A stretch of 64,000 nt of DNA from Straminergon stramineum. Taxonomy: Eukaryota; Streptophyta; Bryopsida; Hypnales; Calliergonaceae. A program made the translations under genes and the position numbers. Positions 1 to 18,359 of the stretch are shown here, piece by piece. The stretch spans positions 16,866,501-16,930,500 of the forward strand of contig OY987268.1 in the NCBI GenBank assembly GCA_963920665.1. Reading direction: 5' to 3'. Positions within the stretch are counted from its first letter, which is position 1; the number at the start of each line of letters is the position of its first letter. The notes beneath the pieces were generated by a model, which ran no database searches, had not been told where the DNA came from, and was given only the letters and a program-made list of their open reading frames with translations.

Positions 1-180
1 CATGTACCAAATCATCATGTAACTAGCTATAGACTCATACTTCTTCCAACTAAAGTTTCAAGACTTGCAAAAATTTGTTTCCCTAATCTTGATGATCTAG
101 TTGTTAGTAAAGGCTACATAGAATATTTTTCTCTTTTCCTTTGAGTCTTAGAAGCTATCAATTTAGCTATATAATTTTAA

Positions 181-761
181 CCCCTAAAGGACCAAGGCAC
201 ATTTCAGGCAGAAATTGTCAAAAACTGCCACTTTTTAGGGCAGTAAGAAAAAAATGAAAAAAAAAGTTGTTTTTTCAAAATTCAACAGTACAAATTTGTA
301 CTAAACTTCTTTGTAAACACGAGGAAAAAAAATTAGAAACTTTGACAACACGAATTGAGAGATTATAATGTTTGAAGTGAGGTGAAAAAGTTTTTTTCTA
401 ACCTTGCCCAATAAGGCTTGCAAACTTTAACTCCTTCTAGAATGAGATTCTTACACTAAAGATGATTAATTTTTTTTGACATTTGCATCTTGTATCATGT
501 AAGCTAGACACCCACCAAATTTCAAAATCATAGGAAGAGTTTTGCACATGCTGCTCGAAGTTGCTTGAGTTGCCCAAAAAGTTTAGGGCAGCGTAACTTT
601 TGATCTAGGCACCTGATCGGAAAAATAATTAGATCTTCAAGAAGTAGGTACATAGTTACACATCATGTCCAAATTTCATTTACATCCAACCAAAAATGAC
701 TTTGTAGGAACCTACCCAAGATTTCATGTGCATGTTGAACAGACACTTGGTCCTTTAGGGG
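181..761. mobile_element. TTAA-flanked short inverted-repeat element, copy 1
   Basis: The element is 581 bp long with TTAA directly outside each end (177-180 and 762-765). The two ends are a perfect 16-bp inverted repeat, CCCCTAAAGGACCAAG. The interior is AT-rich and has no convincing reading frame; the 68-codon frame near its right end is incidental. TTAA target duplication with C-rich ends is typical of the piggyBac superfamily, and Kolobok elements also use TTAA. It is clearly homologous inside to the copies at 6137 and 16503. It is non-autonomous, and the superfamily assignment is inference. Confidence 0.75.
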
Positions 762-765
762 TTAA

Positions 766-2220
766 GAGGATAGAAAGAGATAGTCAAAATGATTCTAGAT
801 TTCATCACTTGAAGACATCATTGAGTTCTCTTCATAGTGACATTGTGTACTCAAATATTGTTGTAGGGTAGGTTTGGCATAAATTAATGATAAAAATAGA
901 TTCCAAAATTTTAGGAAAATCACTTTTTCAAAAAACCAAACAAATCTATATCATAAATTAGGTTGTTTGTTTTGTTTGTTTATTACGGTGAGATCTCATG
1001 GACCATGTTTCCCCCACTTACGTTCTTGGTACTATTAGAAAGCCCTCAATGAAAAGGGGTGCACAGACTTTGTTTCGTGACGTTAGGCATACAATGTGAA
1101 AGTTAAGAATTGTCGAGTTACTTCAATTTTAAAAAAGTACAAAATTCTTTTATTTTTTATTTTGGTTGCGAAACAGGGCACACTAGGTTGTATGGTGAAA
1201 TAAAGAATGTAGGCCAAGAAATTATTTTAAAAATCTGCTGAACGTTATTTTTTAGAAAAAAATAATAATTCGGCAAAGAAGTGCCGACCCTGACCTACAC
1301 TTCCGGTACAGCAAAATTACAGCCTCAAATATTTGACAGTGATTTTAGTAGAATATTTTAGTTTCTTCAATAAATTTGTAGCAATCCACTGTACTTTTGG
1401 ATTCTATTGTCAATTTTGATAGCAAAGCATGTAAGTTACTCCCCATTCAAGATGTGGCAACCTGACAATTTCTAAGGTAGTCTGCTCTTAAAGCGACCAT
1501 TTAAAGAGCTGATTACCTTCTCAGGGAAGTGAAATTCCTTGTAACAATTTTCAGTCAATTTCAGTAGGAAGAAAAATGGAATTGGCATCTAACCCAAGTT
1601 GTTTCATATTTTTTGAACCTTTGTGAAATTAGTTACGAATTTTAGAAGTTGAAATGCAAATGTCATTGAAAGCGACCACCTCCTGAAATGTGCACTTCTA
1701 GTAAATTGAAGAAAGTAAAATGTACCTCTATATCATGATTGCTTTTAGAACATGGGTGCTTTTATAGCAAACTACCTTACATGACCTCAGGACACTAAAA
1801 GTCTAGCACACAGAAGTGGTGAAGCCAAGTAAAAACACAATCACCGAATTTGACATATTTTGTTCAGTAGTAGATATATTTGGTTTTCACAACCAAAATG
1901 CTTTTCCATCGGTATTCCAATCACAGTAACAACTCTTGGAGTACCATCAATTGGCGATTGCAAGTTGAGTCACATAACTAGTTGAGAGGGTAATTTTAGG
2001 CTAGTAACATAAGGAGAAATACACATTGACCTACAACGCAAATTAGAGCTCCTGATACAGCTACTGCTGACTGCTTGTATTAAATCGTCTGCATAGCAAG
2101 GTGAAAATAATTACTTTTCAGAGCAACAGTCTAATGCAAAGATTGCTTATTTGAATTAACATTGTAATGTAAAATACATGAGTAACCACACACGAAGCTC
2201 ACGATGATTACCGCAGCTTT
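766..2220. other. Intergenic, AT-rich, no gene seen
   Basis: No coding potential is recognisable on either strand. Part of it (about 985-1200) belongs to a dispersed repeat family annotated separately. The remainder shows only poly-A/T runs and short frames without resemblance to known proteins. Confidence 0.5.
985..1200 (+). repeat. Dispersed repeat family with AGATCTC...AAGCCCTCA motif, copy 1
   Basis: This stretch shares an ordered series of motifs with sequence at about 18360-19620 (same strand) and 63590-63790 (opposite strand): gagatctc, then aagccctcaatgagg-like, then gactttgttt, then gtgtgaaagtt, then tttattttttattttg followed by gcacactag-like sequence. The order is kept in all copies. 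No terminal repeats or coding sequence are visible, so the class is unknown. Confidence 0.55.
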
Positions 2221-2224
2221 GCAA

Positions 2225-2680
2225 GGTATTCTCCTTCGTTTCACAGAAAAGTCGAGGAAAAATGATAGGATTTTCAGACACTACCTCGACTGGCACCAGC
2301 ACACATGATCTACAACCCAGAGGAAAATACTCAACCCCGGAACCGTGCTCAACTATGCGTCCGGAGGTTGAACATATCAGGCATATTAGGGTTTTGATTT
2401 CACATGACCATTACTAACAGCATCTTCTGCATAAGTCGAAAATAATCGACTAGCTCCAAGAGTAAGAGACCCAGACAAAGATTCCAAGATCGAAGTAAGA
2501 GTGTAAGAGAAATAGAGGAGAGAGCACACAGAGCCCAAGCAATGAATTACCACAGATGACGTTTTGCGTAAGAAAATTCTTCTTCGTTCCACAGAGAAGT
2601 TTTGAAACAAATGATAAGATTCTCACCTACACTGCCTCGGCTAGCACCTGCACATACAAGCTCTCAACCCTAGAAGCAAG
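2225..2680. repeat. Imperfect direct duplication beside the ubiquitin-eS31 gene
   Basis: About 115 bp at 2225-2345 recur, diverged, at about 2566-2680, immediately downstream of the stop codon of the minus-strand ubiquitin-eS31 gene. Shared landmarks are a CTTCGTT-cacaga block, an AATGATA block, a CACTACCTCG / CACTGCCTCG block and a TCAACCC block. The proximal copy probably lies in the 3' UTR, so the distal copy may be an extra downstream UTR segment from a local duplication. Confidence 0.5.
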
Positions 2681-2690
2681 CGGTACTCTA

Positions 2691-3503
<813 letters not shown>

Positions 3504-3960
3504 CTTGAAGGCCGCACTCAAGCTCAGCAAAAATATTGCGTCGTCACCGTAGTGCTGGTCGAAAAGGGTCTACGATGAGGACCACGCCGCTCTAAGAACC
3601 ACGGGGTTGTCCACGAATTAGGTCAACGATTATCATCCATATCCAAAAAAATTAGACGAATACTGTAAGCGAAATATCGTCCAACTTCGTCAAAGACCGT
3701 CACGGTTTCACAGGGTCCGCGCTCAGCCCTAAATCCTTGAGTCGAAAGAGTTAAGCTCACTTCACTTCTTCTATTGAAGAATTGAGCGCAATTAGTGTTC
3801 GCTAGAGATTTGTTGCAGCTGAGGTTGAAACAGATCGATTTTTTTCATTAACGATTGTCGAGTTTTCTTAACGCTCGATTTGGACTTCTGAATCTCCAAG
3901 TGGGTTATGGATTCAATCCTCTCTCTTTATAAGAATAGATTGCTTCAGGGAGTAGCAGCA

Positions 3961-4060
3961 GAAAGATCTGGTAGTTTGCAGAAGGATCTGGCAGTTTGCA
4001 GAAGGATCTGGCAGTTTGCAGAAGAATCTGGTAGCTTGCAGAAGAATCTGGTAGTTTTCG
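3961..4060. repeat. Five-unit 20-bp tandem repeat upstream of HSP20 copy 1
   Basis: Five 20-bp units lie in exact register at 3961, 3981, 4001, 4021 and 4041. Each follows the pattern GAAnnATCTGGnAGnTTGCA. A 20-bp period is close to two helical turns, so any factor binding a unit would sit on one DNA face. The array lies between the divergent ubiquitin-eS31 and HSP20 genes, about 300 bp upstream of the HSP20 TATA box. Each unit holds a GAA triplet, but none is a full heat-shock element. Short frames across it are by-products of the repeat. Confidence 0.7.
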
Positions 4061-4300
4061 GAGGGATCTTGAAGCCTTGCTCCTCACTCCACCTCCTCAT
4101 TCACTGGTCGGTGTCCGAAATGGAGGTGCGGAACAGGGATTTGCCAGATACGCTCCTACCATCGGCTTTTCCTTCGAAAACCATCCTTCACTCAACAAAA
4201 ACGAGCATAAGAGAATAGACAGGAGCATTGTCTTTGGAAATTTCTCAGGAAGTTCAATTGGACAAGAACCATCTGAAGGAATCCAGACTCTTCCAGATCG

Positions 4301-4363
4301 TTCTGGAATGATCCTCAATTCTACTTGACTTCCACGTTCGGCCTCTGCCAATCTGTATAAATA
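4301..4363 (+). promoter_or_regulatory. Heat-shock element and TATA box of HSP20 copy 1
   Basis: TTCTGGAATGATC at 4301-4313 contains two perfect heat-shock units (TTC-nn-GAA) with a degenerate third. A canonical TATA box, TATAAATA, lies at 4356-4363, about 170 bp before the ATG. The same arrangement occurs at HSP20 copy 2. Heat-shock-factor control is inferred from this pattern. Confidence 0.7.
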
Positions 4364-4534
4364 GATCACTGCGCTCTTGGGGATTCATATTAAGCGTCTT
4401 CGAGTACTTGTCTTTGCATCTGCAATTCGAGAAATTGAAGCAAAGATTTCCTTCGCTTTCATTCAGCTTACGGTGCTGCCATTTGCCTGCCAGGGGAAAT
4501 TGGACATTAGTGTTGCCCAGTTGATAGCATAATT

Positions 4535-5101
4535 ATGGCTCTTGTTTTGTCACCGTGGTTCGGGCGAGGATGCGGACGGCGTAGTACCCCGAGGTTCGGC
4601 TTCGGCAGCCCTTCATTGTTCACCGATTTTGTCATCGTCAAAGTGCCATCGCAAAGGCAATCTTGTGCACCGGTGGAGCGCGCTGCTGCAACCGCCAGTG
4701 CTCGTGTAGTGCAATGGGCTGAGACCCCAGAGGCACATATCTTCACGCTTCGTCTGCCAGGATTGAAGAAGGAGGATTTGCTCATCCAGGTTGAAGACGA
4801 CCGAATTCTTTACATCAGTCACAGTAACCAGCCCAAAGAGGAAGCCGCCAAGGAGGGAGACGCTGCCGCTGCTTCCACTTCCCAACCGCAAGAGCAGGCA
4901 CCGAGCAGTAGCTGCAGTTTCATGCGAAAGTTCAAGCTGCCCGAGACTTCCGACGTGGAGCAGATCAAAGCGGAGGTCATCAACGAGACTTTGACAGTCA
5001 CTGTACCGAAGCGACAGACTCAGAAACCTGAAGCTCGGAAAATTGATGTTAGTGATGGTGCGGCCGTAGTGGATCCTAATCCTTCGGCCTCCACTGAGTA
5101 A
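4535..5101 (+). CDS. Small heat-shock protein (HSP20/alpha-crystallin), copy 1
   Basis: This is a single-exon, 188-residue small heat-shock protein, an ATP-independent chaperone that holds unfolding proteins. The alpha-crystallin domain runs from about residue 65 to 160. It opens with W-AETPEAH, continues through LPGLKKEDLLIQVEDDR-L-I and FMRKFKLPE, and ends in a conserved L-TVTVPK strand. Between the two halves there is an unusually long low-complexity insert rich in Ala, Ser, Gln and Glu. The N-terminus (MALVLSPWFGRG) has no evident organelle signal, so a cytosolic location is likely. A heat-shock element and TATA box lie upstream, and an AATAAA polyadenylation signal lies at 5263-5268. It is almost identical to the copy at 20245; the proteins differ at one internal residue, around the QTQKPE segment and at the C-terminus. 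I cannot assign it to a standard plant subclass. Confidence 0.93.
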   Translation: MALVLSPWFGRGCGRRSTPRFGFGSPSLFTDFVIVKVPSQRQSCAPVERAAATASARVVQWAETPEAHIFTLRLPGLKKEDLLIQVEDDRILYISHSNQPKEEAAKEGDAAAASTSQPQEQAPSSSCSFMRKFKLPETSDVEQIKAEVINETLTVTVPKRQTQKPEARKIDVSDGAAVVDPNPSASTE

Positions 5102-5281
5102 GCTTCCTCAGTGGTGCCTAGCATATATCAACACCATAAAATAGTTAATAAGCTCATCATTTAGGATGCTATCACACCTACATTCAGAGTTGTACATGAG
5201 GTTTAGTCAAGTAGATTTGGTGAATTTTGTTCCAATGTGCAGATGATTCTTTCTGTGTCGCAAATAAAGTTTCTTTAGGTC

Positions 5282-6132
5282 ACATCTCCGGTGTTCCTTG
5301 CCCTGCGTATGTAGACCTCATGATATCTGCTATACAGTATAAGCTTGTTGCCAAACTGGGTAAAACGTGATTCTTCTACAAAATTCTTTCTGCAAAGTAC
5401 TACACTTATTTACTCTGTTTCCAGTTGCAAGAGTCCAATTTAGTATAACCTGCAATATTAGTGACATACAAAGGAGATTTAATTGGAAATTAGTTCAATA
5501 CAGAGTTACAGTCTGACTTTGATCTACTAGTATCACATACAAGTACGATAATTTAGTGTACCCGGTGCTGTATATCGTGGGAGCATGAACCAGAAGCCGG
5601 TATCCAAAGAGAATATTGTTACACTAGAATTTTACTCATTGAAAGGGTTTCTGGTTACGTTGCACTCGGGTGTGTTCTATGTGCATTCTTGTTGTCTCTG
5701 CAGATAAGGTATGGTAGGACCGCCCATTACCTGGCAGGCCCCATGCACAATATGGACAATATATAGGTAATGGGAAATTTCACAGAGAGATGATTGATAT
5801 CTCACCATTAGTTCCTTGGTTTCCAACCATCTTCTAGCCATCACTGTTATTACACATGTGCTTCATTTTGAGAGCCAAATTAGTCTCTAGATGATTAGTG
5901 ATGGAAGATGATGGAAGAATCTATATGTTGGAGATTGGTGCAGGCCAACTATTGGCTTCTAAAATTTATAACATTTTGAACACCACGAAAAAAATTATGA
6001 AAATTTGACAATGCCCATCATTTCTACCTTTCTACAGGGCAAAAAATTAACAATGCCTTTCGCTACTCCAGATCACGCACAGAATGCTGAAGTGGGTGGT
6101 AATGGGTGGTTATTATAAAGGATACTAGAACC
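5282..6132. other. Intergenic after HSP20 copy 1, no gene seen
   Basis: The sequence is AT-rich and lacks long or conserved reading frames. There are no tRNA-like or other RNA structures that I can recognise. It separates the HSP20 3' end from a TTAA-flanked element. Confidence 0.4.
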
Positions 6133-6136
6133 TTAA

Positions 6137-6700
6137 CCCCTAAAGGCCGAGGCACATTTTGGACACAAACTGTGAAAAACTGCCACTTCTTAGAACAGTA
6201 AAAAAAACATGAACAAAAAATGTTTTTTTTCAAAATTTAACCGTACAAATTTGTACTAGACTACTATGGGAATATGTGGAAAAAAATTCAGAAACTTTGA
6301 CCGCACGGATTGAAAGATTATAACGTTCGAAGTTAGAAGAAAAAGTTTTTTTTGACCCTGCCCGACAGGGCCAGCAGACTTTAACTCCTGTAAAAATGAG
6401 ATTTTTACACTATACATGATTATTTTTTTTTACGTTTGTATCTGAAATCATGTAAAGTACATACCTGTAAAATTTCAGAAGTAAAGGAGGATTTTTGCAA
6501 AATCTGCCCGATTAAAAAAAAATTCCAGGCAGCATAACTTTTGATCCGGGAATTCGATTGAAAAAAAAATTATATTCCCACTTAGGGGGTACATGTGTAC
6601 ACCTTGTATCAAAAATTTGTGAACATCCAACCAAAATTGACTTCATAGGAACCTACCCAGATTTCGATTGTCCGTTCAACGGACAATTGTCCTTTAGGGG
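6137..6700. mobile_element. TTAA-flanked short inverted-repeat element, copy 2
   Basis: The element is 564 bp with TTAA on each side (6133-6136 and 6701-6704). The left end reads CCCCTAAAGGCCGAGG and the right end, reverse complemented, CCCCTAAAGGACAATT, so ten terminal bases are identical. The interior closely follows the element at 181-761, including an AACTGCCACTT block and an ACAAATTTGTACTA block. It is non-coding and non-autonomous. Confidence 0.75.
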
Positions 6701-6704
6701 TTAA

Positions 6705-7808
6705 GGTAACGTTCACTGAAATGAACTGACAATACATCTGTCTTGAATCAACTACAGGCCGGAATGTCTGATCCTTACTGATCCTCTCAATGAGATATCA
6801 TGAGCAGTTAGGAATATCTGAACACACATGATTAAAAGATGGGACTGGTGGTAGAGAAATAATTTACCTAGCAGGTAGGCTAGTACTATACATACAAACG
6901 ACCCTTGTATCCAAAGATACGCAAGGCAACATCCATATTTTCATGCGTAAGCTCATAACTTAGCAATTCTTGTTTCGCTCCTGTTCAAATTACGAAATTG
7001 AATACTGGCATCTATCCGAAATCAGTACTCGTATTAAACAGTGACCTGGATGTAACTACCGAATGTAAATGTGCAGCCCAGCCCGACTATTGGAAGGCGC
7101 ACAAGGAGTGCCAGCACAATTTCCTGTATCAATTTGTAAAGCTTCTATCCTTGCTAAATATGATACAAATAAGAACTGATCGTTGATGAAATCAGCACTG
7201 TTTTTAAGCACGATTCATATGCTTTGCACATAATATGTCAATGTTGTTCAGGTGCTAGCGGATCAGAGCGTCAACTGCTCATTTCTGCCAAAAAAAACCC
7301 CATGAAGTCCGTTAATGCACTGGTAGACCGTAAGCAAAAGACAAGGCAGCATCTACCAGTGTGCTTTCAATTCAATACCAGCGTGTGAATAGCTCCAAAG
7401 CGATATCATTCTGTGTGTTCACTGACTAAAGGCATCCAACACCAAACCCACAAATATGACCACAGAGCAGATCAGGTTCGAACTTACGTAGCACTAAGGG
7501 CTAATCACAGACGCAAAGATTGCCCGAGATGGACCACGACCCTGCAATTGCTTGCTCATCGACTTAGATCTGTTTCACACAGCAGAATAAACGAGCAGAA
7601 TGAGTCAAGATATCAAGACGTATCAAAATTTGGCAGTTTTCCAAAGGAAAAGTAGGGTATAAGAACATCCGCTAGTTACTTCAAGGAAGATAAATTATAG
7701 TTTGAAAAGCGGCTTACCTTCACTGGAAGCTCAATACCCCTAATAGCCAAAAGGTGGCATTAATGTCAATGATTTCTTCTGCAATACTTCTTCTCCTCTA
7801 ATGGCTTC
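6705..7808. other. Intergenic downstream of IRE1, no gene seen
   Basis: Several frames of 60-80 codons occur here, but none resembles a known protein or has good splice or start context. The region next to 7808 probably includes the IRE1 3' UTR. Confidence 0.4.
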
Positions 7809-13465
<5,657 letters not shown>

Positions 13466-13599
13466 GATTCCCGCAAAAATCGCCTCCTCTGAAAAACACC
13501 AACACTATCTAGGGTTTCGAGCGCGGATTTCGAGCGTGTCTCCCAGTGGACACAATCACACACTCCACCCTAAGCTCGGGTTCCAAGATCCGATTTAAA

Positions 13600-14514
13600 T
13601 CTCAAGTTATGGATACACTTGCCCGTGAGGGACTAAACTAGGGCTTGGATTGGCGCAATCTTCTTCAGTTCCCGACACAGAAAACGCTCAAGACTTTCAC
13701 CCAAACTTCACCGCGAGCAACGAGTGATGGAGCCATGGAGACGACGGGATCCGCTCATTATGGCAAAAGCTGTGATTAAAGCTGTGAAAGCTGTGAAAGC
13801 TCGCTCAAGGCAATTCGCAAGTATGGAAAGCTGTCCAAGCGACCAGCGAATGCAAGACCGGGGAGCTTCACACGACGACGCAACGAAGACAAATGCTGAA
13901 TAACTTAAGGGCAAGTCCAGGCAGGAAAACGAGTCCTTGGGAAAGTGCTTGGAAGGTCAGTCTCAAGAGCTGGGGCCACCCAGGAAAGTGACAATAGGGG
14001 GGGTAATGGAAAACAAGCTCAGCCTAGTCTACAAAATTGTTTTGGGAAAGGTTCGGGCAGGGCAGGCCACCCTCAGCAGTAAGTCCCAGTCGGATTCAGG
14101 GTTCTGCCCTCTGCCCGACAGGGAAAAATTTTGACACCCTGCCCAAACTCAGCTTGCTAGCCTTGGGGGTTTTCTTCTAAGTGTTCTAAGTGAAAGGGAG
14201 TATTTCATTTTAATTTTGTAGCACCTAAAACCTACATAACAGAGCCAGTAGGATTTAGGTCTACAACAAAGTATCATTGGGCATGTAGCTACAGTAAACA
14301 AGCACGTTAGCATCATTGAGTACAATAAATATGAAGGAGTAACCTCTACTACTAGCTAAGATCTTTTGGTTATATCAAAAAATATATATTCAATAATTTA
14401 AATTTAATAAAATTTGGGGGTAGGTTGGCAAAAATTTGCCAATCAAGTAGACAAGCAAAACCTTGAATTTGACTAAAGACTTGGTGCCAAGGGAAGGCTA
14501 CACCAACCTATGAG
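13600..14514. other. Intergenic upstream of IRE1, no gene seen
   Basis: The first part probably contains the IRE1 5' UTR and promoter. Frames of 65-68 codons on both strands show no recognisable protein. From about 14150 the sequence becomes strongly AT-rich and repetitive. Confidence 0.4.
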
Positions 14515-14991
14515 GAGGGTTTTTTTTCTTGAAACCCTAAATGTCCAAAGTCTTCTCTAGAATTGACAATTTGAAAAAAAACATTATAAAGTTCTATTTG
14601 GAATAACATTTTGGAATTAGTAGATTTTGACTTGTAGATTCCATCCATATGTTAGATTCACCAATGCTATCACTAATATCTTTTTATAAATTTTGATAGG
14701 GAAATTTTAGAATTCCTTCTAAATTTAATTACAAACAAAATATATCATTTTTTGAGTAAAATTTGTTGGAATGGATTTGAAATGAGGTTTTCTGCACATG
14801 GTGATTTTTTTTGAAATTTTTATGTTCTTAAAATCTATGAACTCATTTTTGCAGATCCAATTTTGAACTGAAGTCAATGCAATTTTGGCTTGGTCAATCA
14901 CTTGACATACTTGTACACTTGTAATTTTAGAAAAATATGTACTCTAATAACACCAAATGCAATCATTAGATAGGACAACAACTTGATAAAG
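14515..14991. repeat. Dispersed AT-rich repeat, partner of the copy at 26173
   Basis: Long blocks match 26190-26640 in the same order: tctctagaattgac, cattataaag-tctatttgga, ggattcaccaatgctatcac, a TTTCTnCACATGGTGATT block and an agaaaaatatgtactct block. The 26173 copy is TTAA-flanked. Here the left end reads aaaccctaaatgtcc without a clear TTAA, and the right side is interrupted by a MULE-like element at about 14992. The copy is therefore degenerate and nested. Confidence 0.6.
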
Positions 14992-15248
14992 AAGGGTTGC
15001 TAATATGTGAGCATAGAAGTGTGAGCCCATGAGCCTAAAATACTACACACCTATGTTATAGGTGCATATACCATAGAAATCATCTATGATTATAGGATAT
15101 ATATATATATATGTTACAAATACCCATATTTTAGGTGTTTATGATACATACACCTTTTGTAGTGTGTGGTATTTATATTATAGGTACCTATGATGTAGGC
15201 TCAATGCTCACAAGCTCACATTCTTGGGCTCACATACTAGCACCGTTG
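14992..15248. mobile_element. Small MULE-like non-autonomous element related to the 44-58 kb transposon
   Basis: This stretch of roughly 257 bp has inverted ends. The left end carries TGCTAATATGTGAGC and the right end, read inward, TGCTAGTATGTGAGC. The right one is identical to the terminal motif of the large element at its left end (44399-44413). Further GTGAGC / TGTGAGC repeats follow inside both ends. The interior is AT-rich with a short (AT)n run and a partly self-complementary block, and has no coding capacity. A clean target duplication is not visible, so exact ends are approximate. It is most simply a deletion derivative or MITE mobilised by the same transposase. Confidence 0.65.
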
Positions 15249-16502
15249 ATTGTCCAAAAAATCGACATTAGAGCAATTAGGAGGTAATATCCTACCCCAA
15301 AGTCACGTTCAAATATTCTCCGCAAAGTAATGATTTAATTTGTCAAAAATTATGAATATTTCGTCAATATTGTGCAAGATTCTTTTTCGGTTCATCAACA
15401 AAAAATGAAAAATAAATTTCAAAAAAACTCAGCATCCATTTTTGGAATTATTTTGTTGTTTACCTTGACCATCACATAAATTATTGTTGTTTATATTGGT
15501 TTTCTTTTACATGTGCCTTTCATCTTTTGTCCATATGAAAAATGGTAGTGGGAAAGGGCATATCAAAGGTCATGAAATAGGTGCTTTAGGTTGGAATTTA
15601 CAAAGAAAAAAATCTAGCCTAGAAGGGGAGTTACAGTAGTGAAACCTTCTCTAGTTCCCCATCTCATTGAAACTTGTAAGGAATATTGCAATTAGATTGT
15701 TGTGGTTCTTTCAACATTTCAGATTTTGTACTTTGATGAAAGAAATTAGTTCTTGATTTTAAGTGTTTTAAAGCTTAAGTAAAAAAATGTAGCTCCCACA
15801 ATTTATTTTTTGCTCAATTGAATTTTTTCAAATTTTTCGAATTTTAATTTTTGTGACACTTTGAAGATAGCATCTTGAAATCTCAAAATATACCACTTTT
15901 GAACTTTTTCTATTGAATATCTCTTGGTGTGAGCTCAAGGAGTAAATCAATCACACCATAGTGTTTGTTACTATTCTTTCCATTTTCCATAAAAATTTCA
16001 TACTATTTTAAGAATACTTGTAATTACTATGATTTTTATAAAGAAATTTCTTTAAAATATCATGCAATAAAATTCAATAATATTTTTATAATTATGAAAA
16101 AATGGAATTAAATTTTAGACATATATTACTACATGTAAAAAATATCAAAATTTTTGAAATGTATATTTTAATGTAGAAATCTCATGAAGTTTGACCAAGT
16201 CCTTTAAGGGTTAAGGAAGCTCTTTAAGGTCATTTTCAATTCTTTTGACGTTTCTTTCTTCTTGATGTACCTTCACTAATATCTAAAGGTTCTTGAAAAA
16301 TCTTGACAACCATGGAAGCTTTGGAAAGGTAATAAAGATCTTTGAGGAAAATGGAAGCTTTGAAAATATTCTGGAAAGTTTTAGATATATCTACAAATTA
16401 TATCAGAGAACTATGACCAAAAGTAATTAGAATATTTTAATTTCCACGGCATCAATTATGATGTGGAAAAGCAATACATATTTACTTTTGTCCACTTTTT
16501 AA
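15249..16502. other. AT-rich intergenic repeats, no gene seen
   Basis: No coding frame of note. At 16194-16214 the sequence gaccaagtcctttaagggttaa looks like an isolated right end of a TTAA-flanked element, whose left end I cannot place with confidence. Confidence 0.4.
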
Positions 16503-17033
16503 TCCATAATGAATTTAGGCACATTTTCCAAAACTTGAGAAAAAATGGTATTTTTTTAGGGCAATGAAAAAAAATGATTTTTTTTCCCAAAATTCGATAC
16601 TATAAATTTGTACTAGATTGATGTAGAAATTTGAGAAAAAAAATTCAGAAAATTTGAACAGATGGATTGAAAGATTATAATGTTTGATAGGGCCAATAGT
16701 TTTTAATTCCTCCTAGAATGAAATTTTTTCACTACACATGGTTATTTTTTATGCATTTGTATCTTTTATCATGTAGTTATATACTTGCCAAATTCTAGAA
16801 ATAGAAGAAGAGTTTTTCACATACTATCCAAAATTGGCCCAACTATTTGAAAAAATTTAGGGCAACATAACTTTTGATTCAAGCACCCCAATTGTTTTTT
16901 TTGAATTTCTATTTGGTGTATAACATGTTTGTAGTTTGTGTTAGAATTTTGTGAATGTTTGACCAAATTGACATTGTACGTAACTATCAAAGATCTCTTG
17001 CATATGTTGAATGATTACTTGGTCCTTTAAGGA
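16503..17033. mobile_element. TTAA-type element, degenerate copy 3
   Basis: The interior aligns throughout with the elements at 181 and 6137, including an AGGGCAATGAAAAAAAATGA block, an ATAAATTTGTACTAGA block, an AGATTATAATGTTTGA block and a final ACTTGGTCCTTTAAGGA. TTAA precedes the left end (16499-16502). The right flank is altered to TTTA and the left terminal repeat has decayed. It is an old, non-coding copy. Confidence 0.6.
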
Positions 17034-17039
17034 TTTAGG

Positions 17040-18350
17040 CCAAATTTTTTTCAAGTTATTATTTTATTTTTTACACCATAAAAATTTTGGCAATGATTTC
17101 TATGAAAATTTAACATTATGAAGCTAAATTTAGACTTAAGTAATTGATTGATACAATTTTAATATTTTCATGTACACAATTATTTTGTTCATAATTTTTG
17201 ATAGAAAAAGAAAATTTTGTGATTTTTAAACTATAATGTTTAAATAAAGTTATGTCATTTATATTATATAATTGAATATTTTGGATTTATTACCAAAAAT
17301 TAAGGTTAGAATGAGAAAGATTATTTCATAGTTTGAGTTAGAAAATCACATTTAAAATAGAAAATATGAATGAAAGTCTCATAATATTAGATATATAATA
17401 TGGATTCTTTCATATACACGGCTTCAATTTCAATTATGGAATGCATTGCCTTTTGGTATTTTTTCAATTTTTCATGGAGTGACAAACAAAACTTGTTAGG
17501 CTTGAAGTATTGATTATGAATGACTTGAAAGTTTCAATAAAGTTTGACCAAAGCATATCTAATTTTTGAATGTGGAAATCCTTTGGGGGCTAAACACAAA
17601 TATTGAACCTCTAGTCACTATTGTCACAACCACGATGATAGATGATCTATAATGTGTGCACCCATAGTCATCACTACCCCAAATGTGACACTTACAATTG
17701 AATCAAAAGTGACATTAAACCTAGATATGGATGATACAAGATGTACACATTCAATCATGACATGAAAATCAGGAGATCTAGTGCTGATTTTTGGCACACT
17801 TGCAAACAAGCAACTTTGAAATTTCATAACAATGTCAAAAGAATGTACACTAAAGTACTTTAGTATCTTCTTTCACTTGCCAATGAGATCGAATATAAAA
17901 ATTTATATTTCATAATTATAATAAATATCCTAGCTTGTTATAAGGTGCAAGTGTTGAAAACCAACTTGAAACCTCAACTAATCTTGAAAATATGTAGATA
18001 CAAGTAGTTCAAATTGTTCAAAATATGTATATGAATGCAAAAAATCTATTTATGATAGATCATGAGGTTTAGATTCAAAAATTCATAGTATAATCATAGA
18101 AATTCAAAACCTTACAATAATTTTTTTGAATATTCATGATTTCCAATTGCCAATGTGTTCATGTGTTGATTTCCATCAGAGTATGCGGAATTGTCTATAT
18201 GGATGGTAATAGACCTTTCCACCTCAGTGTCAATTATGGGTACATTTACCTTAATTATTCCCTTATGCACTACAAAATATGTAATGAAATTAGACTATCT
18301 ATACCTTAAATGAGGTTATCTAGAACTTAAGTTACGCTATTTGTTTTATT
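17040..18350. other. AT-rich intergenic, no gene seen
   Basis: Very AT-rich sequence. The only frame above 60 codons (minus strand near 17624-17827) does not resemble a known protein. No RNA gene was recognised. Confidence 0.4.
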
Positions 18351-18359
18351 TAATTTATT

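Noticed and set aside
15096..15113. (AT)n run as an independent microsatellite locus
   Set aside because: It lies inside the small MULE-like element and is part of its AT-rich core.
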